In this document: one piece after another, positions 38,672 through 46,252 of the stretch | How the letters are laid out: each line of letters starts with the position of its first letter | How positions within the stretch are numbered: the stretch's first letter is position 1 | DNA from: Candidatus Latescibacterota bacterium | GTDB taxonomy: Bacteria; Latescibacterota; UBA2968 | Length of the DNA: 64,000 nt | Reading direction: 5' to 3' | NCBI GenBank assembly: GCA_022824945.1 | Contig: JAJDYX010000023.1 | Location: 1-64,000, forward strand | Program-made: the position numbers and the translations under genes | Notes under the pieces: generated by a model | What the model was told of the DNA's origin: nothing | The model's database searches: none | Seen by the model: only the letters and a program-made list of their open reading frames with translations

Positions 38672-39445
38672 ATGAGCATTGATCAAACCGACATCAATCG
38701 ATTTCAGACCGATGGTCTTGTGACCTTATCGCCGGGATTCTCCCGCGCATTGCTCAATGCTGCGAATGAAGCCATTGACGTAATTGATGACGCTGATTTC
38801 TTTCCCGAAGGGCGAGGGGATGCTTTCGGATGGTATAAAGGCGATGTCCTGCAACCCGAGCTATTGAAACTTGTCTGTGATCCATTTTTTGAAGACGTTT
38901 CCAGGACAATCTTACGTACTGAGGCCGTCGAACTTACGTTGGTATCCCTGCGCGTGACAAAACCCAGGCCCAACGCGCGGGCAGAACTCGAACCAGAACA
39001 CGTTGATTTCAAATGTGGAAATTCTGCTCTCCAGAGTACGCCCGTCCCCATGCCCAGCAGCTTTTTCGTATGGCTAACCGATGTCCAGACTGACAACTGC
39101 CCACTATACTATCGCCCTGGCAGTCACTTACAGGTGATGCGCTACATGGACGATCACCCACACGACAACAACCACGAAATCAAGCAAATACCACCCGATC
39201 TCGAATACGCAGATCCCATTCCTGTCTTTGCTAAACAGGGACAAGCCTCCCTGATCTCAGGCCCAGTCGTCCACGGTGGATCGGTGACACCGGGACATCG
39301 GGACCGCAGGCTTCTGGTGATCGAATTCAGAGCCAAAGGCACCACATTCCCCCTGTATGCTCAATTAGAAGAACAAAGTCAAAGACATCTGCGGGAACTA
39401 AAGAACCATCTGCCATCTGATAAACTCCACCTTCTTCCTGATTAA
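38672..39445 (+). CDS. PhyH-like 2-oxoglutarate/Fe(II) dioxygenase
   Basis: EPEHVDFKCG; CPLYYRPGSHLQ; LISGPVVHGGSVTPGHRDRR. Confidence 0.78.
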   Translation: MSIDQTDINRFQTDGLVTLSPGFSRALLNAANEAIDVIDDADFFPEGRGDAFGWYKGDVLQPELLKLVCDPFFEDVSRTILRTEAVELTLVSLRVTKPRPNARAELEPEHVDFKCGNSALQSTPVPMPSSFFVWLTDVQTDNCPLYYRPGSHLQVMRYMDDHPHDNNHEIKQIPPDLEYADPIPVFAKQGQASLISGPVVHGGSVTPGHRDRRLLVIEFRAKGTTFPLYAQLEEQSQRHLRELKNHLPSDKLHLLPD

Positions 39446-39507
39446 AAATAATATTTGACTTAAAAGAGTATGCATGGAGTTGCCCACCCCAGAAAGGACA
39501 TCTCCCC

Positions 39508-40449
39508 ATGAAAGCCATCTGGGCCATCGCCCCGATCAAAACCGACACCGAACGCGAGCAAGCCGTCGATTTTGTGGCTGACCTTGGCTGCAACATGCTT
39601 ATTACCAATAGTGCCACTCCCGAAATGGTCGCGCGAGCCAATAAACGAGACATCCAGATCATCGCCACTGTCTTCCCCTATTCCGACGACGACTTTGAAA
39701 ATGCCCATCCGCATTGCCTTCAGAAAATGCGCGAATTCGAATACAAAGTTTCGGACGCCATCGTCGGACAATCGCATGGAGAGAGCTACCGCTGGCAATC
39801 ATTCCTCTTACCGAGAACGCTCCTATGTTTCGAGCATCCCGAATCGCAGGCCGAAATCAAGAAGCGGGTTGAGCGCGCACTGGCTATCGCCGACGGGATC
39901 GCCCTCGACGGCTTTGGCTTTGTCAACTACTACGCCTGTTTCTGCGACCGCTGCGAAACCCTCCGTAAAGAAGCGCGCGTGCAAACCCCCGACCTGTCCG
40001 ACATCGAAATCATGGGCAAAGTCTCCACGCAAACACTCATTGACGTTCACCGCCTCCTCTACGACCACGCCAAATCCATAGATCCCAATGCCATCGTCAC
40101 CAACCACGTCTGGCCGCACTTCCTTCCCGACGAGTACATTGGCGCCAAATACAAACTCGACTATTGCACCCAGACCATCTCCTGGTTCTATCCCCCCGAA
40201 TGGCGACTCGAACGCGTTGAAATGGAAGCCGCCGAAATGAAGCGTCTGGAAAACCCGGAGATCAACCGCTTTGTCCCCTTCATCGGCATCCACGACCTGC
40301 CCGGCTTCGTGCGCACGCCCGAACGCCTTGCCAGGGAGATAGAAATCGCCCTGAAATACGGCGGCGGCAATCTCGTCATCTCTCGCTTGAATACTCTACA
40401 AAAGTATCCGGGACTCGCCAGAGCCGTAAGAGAGGCATTCAAGAAATGA
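39508..40449 (+). CDS. TIM-barrel/glycoside hydrolase-like hypothetical protein
   Basis: GIALDGFGFVNYYACFCDRCETLRKE; YDHAKSIDPNAIVTNHVWP. Confidence 0.6.
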   Translation: MKAIWAIAPIKTDTEREQAVDFVADLGCNMLITNSATPEMVARANKRDIQIIATVFPYSDDDFENAHPHCLQKMREFEYKVSDAIVGQSHGESYRWQSFLLPRTLLCFEHPESQAEIKKRVERALAIADGIALDGFGFVNYYACFCDRCETLRKEARVQTPDLSDIEIMGKVSTQTLIDVHRLLYDHAKSIDPNAIVTNHVWPHFLPDEYIGAKYKLDYCTQTISWFYPPEWRLERVEMEAAEMKRLENPEINRFVPFIGIHDLPGFVRTPERLAREIEIALKYGGGNLVISRLNTLQKYPGLARAVREAFKK

Positions 40450-40955
40450 TAATCAGAGAACCTACTAAAAATGACGCCAGGGACCTGGCAGAAGTCCACG
40501 TTCGATCATGGCAGGCAGCGTATAAGGGGCAATTGCCCGACGAAATCCTCGATAATTTGTCTGTTGACCAGAGGGAGCAACAATGGCACCTGACCCTCAA
40601 TAGCCCCTCAAATAAAGTACTTGTAGCTGAAGCAGATCAAAGGATCGTTGCTTTCATCAGCTTCGGTCCCGTACGCGATGAAGGACTGGATAAAAACTCC
40701 GTTGGCGAAGTCTATGCAATCTACGCCCTTGAAGAATTCTGGGACCGCGGCATTGGTCGAAAGCTGATGGAGGCGTCTCTCGCAACCCTTCGCGAGATGA
40801 ATTGCGCAACAGTGAAAATTTGGCTTCTTGAGACCAATCAGAGAGCGATTTCCTTCTATCAAAAATTCGGATTCAGTGCGGATGGTGCGCAAAAAGCAGA
40901 ACCCCTTGCAGGGGTTGAACGTAGGGAAATCCGATACAGCCTGAGTATGGTCTGA
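40446..40955 (+). CDS. GNAT family N-acetyltransferase
   Basis: VYAIYALEEFWDRGIGRKLMEASLATLREMNCATVKIWLLETNQRAISFYQKFGF; ATGA overlap with the upstream gene. Confidence 0.92.
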   Translation: MIIREPTKNDARDLAEVHVRSWQAAYKGQLPDEILDNLSVDQREQQWHLTLNSPSNKVLVAEADQRIVAFISFGPVRDEGLDKNSVGEVYAIYALEEFWDRGIGRKLMEASLATLREMNCATVKIWLLETNQRAISFYQKFGFSADGAQKAEPLAGVERREIRYSLSMV

Positions 40956-40968
40956 AAAAGGAGAAGTC

Positions 40969-41325
40969 GTGCCACAAAAACACAGCACAATACGCGATGG
41001 CAAACGGCTCGTGTGGTACACCGAAAAACTCTGGATACTGTCCAGAGATCTTTCTACATTTGAAATTGACATATCATCAATTAAAGAGTTGGACAAAGAC
41101 TGCTGGTTTGGAGAGAAGAAACCCACATTAAGAGAGATCGCGCGACATTGTGAAAAAATTAACAATGCTTCCCTTAAATATCCTATCATTCTAAATGCAG
41201 ATGGCTCACTCATGGATGGTGGCCATCGCCTGTGCAAAGCGATCCTTCAAGGCCGTAAAACCATAATAGCTGTCCAATTCACATCTATGCCTGAACCAGA
41301 CGAAATTCATGAGTTAGATTCCTGA
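40969..41325 (+). CDS. Small ParB/sulfiredoxin-like domain protein
   Basis: YPIILNADGSLMDGGHRLCKAILQGRKTIIAVQF. Confidence 0.72.
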   Translation: MPQKHSTIRDGKRLVWYTEKLWILSRDLSTFEIDISSIKELDKDCWFGEKKPTLREIARHCEKINNASLKYPIILNADGSLMDGGHRLCKAILQGRKTIIAVQFTSMPEPDEIHELDS

Positions 41326-41364
41326 CAAGGGTCCTGACTCGCTCAAAAAAAGGAGATCATCATA

Positions 41365-42252
41365 ATGGCGATGATTGAGATGAAACAAATTGAGGCACTT
41401 GAGGATGCGACGGATTTATTGCTAAATCCTGAGGCACTCCGACAACAGGCAAAAGAGAACGGGTATCTGTTCTTTCGCCGCTTGCTCGATCCAGAACGCG
41501 TACTCGAAGTTCGGCACCAGATTCTCAATGTCTGCCGGGACCACGGATGGCTGGCGGACGGATCCGAACTGACGGCGGGCATTGCAAAGCCCGATATTAA
41601 GGTCGTCGAGAGCAGAGACCCGCGCTGGCAGGCATTTTATGATGATGTACTGAAAATTCGAGACTTTCACGCACTGGCACTCGAACCCCCTCTAATTCGG
41701 GCATTTGAAGTTCTATTCGGCGAACAGGTACTCCCGCACAGCCGAAACATCTGCCGCCTTGTATTCCCCGATACGGATACCCATTCGACCCCACCGCACC
41801 AGGACAATTACTTCATCGGAGGATCGGACGAGACCTGGACAGCTTGGATCCCCTATGGTGACTGTCCAGAGGAACTCGGTGGACTCGCTGTCGCACGCGG
41901 ATCGCGCCGACGCGGCAAACTGGAGACATCCGAAGGCGTGGGACCAGGTGGCCGTCAGGTTCCCGTAGAAGAGGATACCGTCTGGATCGGCGGCGATTAT
42001 ATGTGCGGTGACGTGATTATTCTGCACAGCCTGACCATTCATCAAGGGCGCGATAACGAGTCGGCAGACCGTCTGCGGATTTCGTCTGATTACCGATATC
42101 AACCGCGAAGTCATCCGGTTCGAGAGGATTCGCTACAGCCGCACATGAATTGGCTGACGTGGGAAGATGTGTACGAGAAGTGGAACGAGAGTGATCCAGT
42201 GAAGTACTACTGGCAGAAATGGGACCTGGATGTTGTTGCGAGGGAGGTCTAA
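41365..42252 (+). CDS. Phytanoyl-CoA dioxygenase (PhyH) family
   Basis: STPPHQDNYFIGG...ELGGLAVARGSRRRG...VIILHSLTIHQGRDNESADRLRIS. Confidence 0.88.
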   Translation: MAMIEMKQIEALEDATDLLLNPEALRQQAKENGYLFFRRLLDPERVLEVRHQILNVCRDHGWLADGSELTAGIAKPDIKVVESRDPRWQAFYDDVLKIRDFHALALEPPLIRAFEVLFGEQVLPHSRNICRLVFPDTDTHSTPPHQDNYFIGGSDETWTAWIPYGDCPEELGGLAVARGSRRRGKLETSEGVGPGGRQVPVEEDTVWIGGDYMCGDVIILHSLTIHQGRDNESADRLRISSDYRYQPRSHPVREDSLQPHMNWLTWEDVYEKWNESDPVKYYWQKWDLDVVAREV

Positions 42253-42270
42253 TGAGGGGGATGAACACCA

Positions 42271-44112
42271 ATGAGTAAGGAGTGGGTATCAGCCCTGGAT
42301 ACAGCCCGTGTGCTGCGGTCGGGTACGTGGTGGGAGAGCCTGTTCCGGTATGCCAGGACAGCCTGTCTGGAGACGGAGGATAATGGCGCTGCCTTGACGT
42401 TTGAATTTACCGGTACAGGAGTGGCACTTGGTCTGGGGCAGCACGCCGTGTCGGCCTACGGAAAACCTTCACTGGGCAAGCTAATTGTGACAGTGGATGA
42501 TGGAAGCCCGCACATCTTGTATCCGGGTAACGAAGCACAAGAGGTGGTACTGGCGAGGGAACTGGCACAGGGAAAACACCGGGTACGCATTGATCATCGT
42601 CAGAACAGGGGCGAGACGGGCTGCCGTATATCTGGATTTCGAGTCCTGGCGGAGCATTCTGGAGAGCTGTCATTTGTACTCAACAGTGAGGAAAATGGCT
42701 TCTTCGTAGATGCACGAGTGGTGGTACGTCAGGGAAATCAAATAGTGCGAAACGCGCTGGTACGGAATTGGCTGTCGGGGGCATGCCGTCTGACTGGCCT
42801 ACCCACAGGAAAGGGATATTCACTGGAATTGGTTGCGTGCGGATGGACATCTCAAAAAATCGAAGGAATCGCGATCCAAAAAGAAAAAGAAACGCGCCTG
42901 CCGCCGGTGTATCTGCACCGAAATTCGGAGACCAGACCACAAGGCTTTCGATTCCCGGTCCTGGGACACCCGGCTATCCGGCAACCCGGAGAATCCTTCC
43001 GGGTAAGGTTGAGAGCCTACGACAGCGCGATTGAGCAAGTGAAGTTGTCGCGTCGGGTTGGGCTGGCTACGATCTCACGTACGGTGGTGTTTGAAGAAGA
43101 TCCGAGCGCGAGATTCTACTACGATCGGGAAGGCACGATAAGTCTGCCCCAAGACATACCACCGGGATTATACGATCTATCGATAAAGGTGTCTGGCTCA
43201 CGGGGAGATTTCACGCGACAATCTCCCAGAAGCGTGTACGTCGTTCGAGACTATCCGAAAGATCCAGTATTTATGACGTTTGGACACCTGGACACACAGG
43301 GACAATATCAGGCAGAATACGAGAGACGGCTGGCGGAGATCGCCAACCTGATCGCACCGGATATGGTCCTGATTAGCAATGCGGTGAACCCGGCATATAT
43401 CTCAGGATCACACCTGGTACTGGAGATGCCCTATGTGATTACATTCGGCAATCATCAATTTTATGGACACGAGAAGTGGTATGGAGATCAGGTGGGAATC
43501 ACCGATTATGGTCCAGACCTATGCATCCTGAATTTCGGGCATCCCTGGCATGTAGATCTATCGCAAGCCGACGCACTTTTGTCCTCACGAGCGCAGGCTA
43601 AGATCAAGATAATCAACGCATTCGAGCACAATGCGCCGGTAGAGACATTTCTGGATAGGCATAAGATAAAGTTGATCCACGACGCGCATGGTCCCGGAGA
43701 AAAGGTGATGACCATTGGAGCCACACCCACGGTACGGGTGGGCAAAAGCAATAGCAACAGTTTTCGGGTGGTGCGTTTTAAAGACGGTCATGTAGCATCG
43801 GCGACCTATCGAGGAGATGCTGTTGCTCCCATTCCTTTTGATCGAGCGGGACCACCACCACTTAGCGTGACATATGATCCGGATAACGACGGGGAACACG
43901 ACAAAGTGACGGCCACAGTGACCAATATACTGGAAGACGCATTTCCCGATTGCCGGGTGACATTTGTGCTACCAGCAGGAACTTACGCAGTGGATGGCGG
44001 CCGTCTGGAAACAATGGTCACCAGCGACAATGGGAAATATACCGTGCTGATTGTACGAATAGATGCGCCTGCGAAAGGGATAACCCGAGCCACAGCCTGG
44101 AAGAAGGAATGA
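42271..44112 (+). CDS. Multidomain protein: N-terminal beta-sandwich, C-terminal calcineurin-like metallophosphatase-related
   Basis: DPVFMTFGHLDTQGQYQAEYERRLAEIANLIAPDMVLISNAVNP...PYVITFGNHQFYGHEKWYG. Confidence 0.6.
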   Translation: MSKEWVSALDTARVLRSGTWWESLFRYARTACLETEDNGAALTFEFTGTGVALGLGQHAVSAYGKPSLGKLIVTVDDGSPHILYPGNEAQEVVLARELAQGKHRVRIDHRQNRGETGCRISGFRVLAEHSGELSFVLNSEENGFFVDARVVVRQGNQIVRNALVRNWLSGACRLTGLPTGKGYSLELVACGWTSQKIEGIAIQKEKETRLPPVYLHRNSETRPQGFRFPVLGHPAIRQPGESFRVRLRAYDSAIEQVKLSRRVGLATISRTVVFEEDPSARFYYDREGTISLPQDIPPGLYDLSIKVSGSRGDFTRQSPRSVYVVRDYPKDPVFMTFGHLDTQGQYQAEYERRLAEIANLIAPDMVLISNAVNPAYISGSHLVLEMPYVITFGNHQFYGHEKWYGDQVGITDYGPDLCILNFGHPWHVDLSQADALLSSRAQAKIKIINAFEHNAPVETFLDRHKIKLIHDAHGPGEKVMTIGATPTVRVGKSNSNSFRVVRFKDGHVASATYRGDAVAPIPFDRAGPPPLSVTYDPDNDGEHDKVTATVTNILEDAFPDCRVTFVLPAGTYAVDGGRLETMVTSDNGKYTVLIVRIDAPAKGITRATAWKKE

Positions 44113-44123
44113 ACCATCACCTG

Positions 44124-44153
44124 TTTGCAATATATCTCAATTTGCGATATATT
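44124..44153. promoter_or_regulatory. Inverted repeat/promoter-like region upstream of the second higBA
   Basis: AATATATC (44129-44136) - 9 nt - GATATATT (44146-44153); overlaps TTTGCA-N18-TATATT. Confidence 0.45.
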
Positions 44154-44162
44154 CTTGTATAG

Positions 44163-44450
44163 ATGCATATTATCTCACGCAAAGCCTTGAGGATATTTTG
44201 GACACAGCATCCCGACAGCGAGGGGCCTCTGAGTCGCTGGTACAAGATCATGCGCCAGACTCAGTTTCATAGTTTCGCGGCATTGCGCCGCACCTTTCCT
44301 TCTGCTGACAAAGTCGGAGAATTCGTCGTGTTCAACATCGCTGGCAATAAGTACCGTCTGATTGCCTCTATTCACTTCAATCGAGGCAAAGTATATATCC
44401 GTCATGTGCTTACGCATCAGGCTTATGACCGTGGAGGATGGATCACATGA
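44163..44450 (+). CDS. higB: HigB-type mRNA interferase toxin
   Basis: MHIISRKALRIFWTQHPDSEGPLSRWYKIMRQTQFHSFAALRRTFPSADKVGEFVVFNIAGNKYRLIASIHF...VYIRHVLTHQAYDRGGW. Confidence 0.92.
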   Translation: MHIISRKALRIFWTQHPDSEGPLSRWYKIMRQTQFHSFAALRRTFPSADKVGEFVVFNIAGNKYRLIASIHFNRGKVYIRHVLTHQAYDRGGWIT

Positions 44451-44845
44451 GTGTTATTACCCCACAGCTTCAGCAATCCTGGACGCGAGTGAGTCCTTTA
44501 CTCGTGATTCAGGACGAGCGGGACTATGATCTGGCACTGGAGCGCCTCAACGACCTGATCGATGAGGTGGGTACTGATGAGCAGCACCCTCTTTATTCTT
44601 TGCTCGATACACTGGGTGCTGTTGTCCACGCCTGGGAAGAACAACACCATCCCATACCCAGGTCAGAGGGTGTGGATTCACTTCGATTCCTCATGGAAGA
44701 ACATGAATTGACTCAATCGGATTTGCCAGAGGTGGGTTCACAAGGGGTGGTTTCGGAAATTCTGGGTGGGAAGCGGAAGCTAAACATCCGTCAAATACGT
44801 GCTTTGTCCAAACGATTCGGTGTCTCACCCTCAGTATTCGTATAG
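44447..44845 (+). CDS. higA: HigA-type antitoxin
   Basis: VDSLRFLMEEHELTQSDLPEVGSQGVVSEILGGKRKLNIRQIRALSKRFGVSPSVFV; ATGA overlap with the toxin. Confidence 0.92.
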   Translation: MSVITPQLQQSWTRVSPLLVIQDERDYDLALERLNDLIDEVGTDEQHPLYSLLDTLGAVVHAWEEQHHPIPRSEGVDSLRFLMEEHELTQSDLPEVGSQGVVSEILGGKRKLNIRQIRALSKRFGVSPSVFV

Positions 44846-44868
44846 GCTCAATCTATAAGGAGATAAAT

Positions 44869-45258
44869 ATGAAAACCAAAGCCGTATTTAAAACTGCCTC
44901 ACCCTATATGCAAGACGCAATGAACCTTCCCGTTGAGAACCTGGAAGAAGCCATCCCTTTTTACGAAATAATCATGGGATTTCAGATCGTATCTCAGCAG
45001 GACGCGTCCTGTAAGTCCGCTATACTCGCAAGAGACGATATCCAGATAGGCCTGGCAGAAAATGGTGGCGACCCGACTCAAGAAGGTTGTTTTTTTGAAG
45101 TAGATGATGTCGAAGTCGCCTTCAAAGAATTGAAGGACAATGGACTAAAAAACGATGACCCCAATTATCGGATTGACCAACACGGCGATAAATCCTTCCG
45201 CATATTCTTCGTCGTCGCACCAGACGGGTTGTGCTATTGCCTTGGTCAGCAGGTATGA
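44869..45258 (+). CDS. VOC/glyoxalase family protein
   Basis: MNLPVENLEEAIPFYEIIMGFQIVSQ...EVDDVEVAFKELKDNG...RIFFVVAPDGLCYCLGQ. Confidence 0.82.
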   Translation: MKTKAVFKTASPYMQDAMNLPVENLEEAIPFYEIIMGFQIVSQQDASCKSAILARDDIQIGLAENGGDPTQEGCFFEVDDVEVAFKELKDNGLKNDDPNYRIDQHGDKSFRIFFVVAPDGLCYCLGQQV

Positions 45259-45264
45259 ACATTA

Positions 45265-46221
45265 ATGGATCATCTAACGTATAAAAAGCCGCGCATCTGC
45301 ATACTGGGTTGTGGGAATATCGGCGCGCTTCATGCGAAAAACTTGCAATGGCGAGCGGCGTTGTATTTTTGCAGTCGTTCGCGGGTAAGCGCGTATAAGT
45401 TCAATCTCAAGTTCAAGGGCGAGGGCATCTTTGACGATCTAAACGCCGTATTGGAAAGCGATGTAGATGCCGTAGTAATCGCTTCCCCGCCAGAGCATCA
45501 CAAAGACCAGATAATCGCACTATTAGAAGCGGGCAAAGCCGTACTCGTCGAAAAACCGATGTGCATTTCACCAGAGGAAATTGTCGAGATCGAGACTGTG
45601 TTGGAACGGGTCGAGAACCCTTTATTGATGATCGCCGAGAACTATTATTACAAACCCTCGCTATCGTACATCAAGCAAATGGTCGCCCAGGGCGATATTG
45701 GCGAAATGCGTTCGGTTTCTGTAAAAAAGCTCACAACGCAGCAGGCGCAAGGTTGGAAAAGTGCTCATGGTGCTTTGTTGGAAGGTGGTATTCATTTTAT
45801 CGCCCTGATTTCAGATCTATTCGATGCGGCGCCCGAACAGATCGAAGCAATATTCCCTGGCTATTCAGGCAGTACACCAGAGCGCGAATCTGTCGTGCGG
45901 ATGGTCTATGCCACAGGCGCAATTGGCGAATTGCATTACTCGTGGCAAACACCCAGTTTGACAAAAGGCATTTTTCAGCATTCTTATATCGAAGGATCAC
46001 ACAGACGCATTGTTTTTGAAAGCAACGGCATCTATATACGCAAACCCCAGAAAGGCTTTCGGATTCTCTGGCCGGGTCTGAAAGATTTGATGGGCTATCG
46101 CGCGATGACGGCCGATTTTTTATCCTGCCTTCAAAACCGCTCGCGTCAGCCATATTCGGATTTTGCACGCGCAAAACGCGATTTAAAAATTGTATTTGAT
46201 GCGTATGTGTGCAGTGGCTAA
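45265..46221 (+). CDS. Gfo/Idh/MocA family oxidoreductase
   Basis: ICILGCGNIGALHAKNLQ; DAVVIASPPEHHKDQIIALLEAGKAVLVEKPMC. Confidence 0.93.
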   Translation: MDHLTYKKPRICILGCGNIGALHAKNLQWRAALYFCSRSRVSAYKFNLKFKGEGIFDDLNAVLESDVDAVVIASPPEHHKDQIIALLEAGKAVLVEKPMCISPEEIVEIETVLERVENPLLMIAENYYYKPSLSYIKQMVAQGDIGEMRSVSVKKLTTQQAQGWKSAHGALLEGGIHFIALISDLFDAAPEQIEAIFPGYSGSTPERESVVRMVYATGAIGELHYSWQTPSLTKGIFQHSYIEGSHRRIVFESNGIYIRKPQKGFRILWPGLKDLMGYRAMTADFLSCLQNRSRQPYSDFARAKRDLKIVFDAYVCSG

Positions 46222-46252
46222 AAAATTGTCATTCTCCAATCGCGAGGTATGG

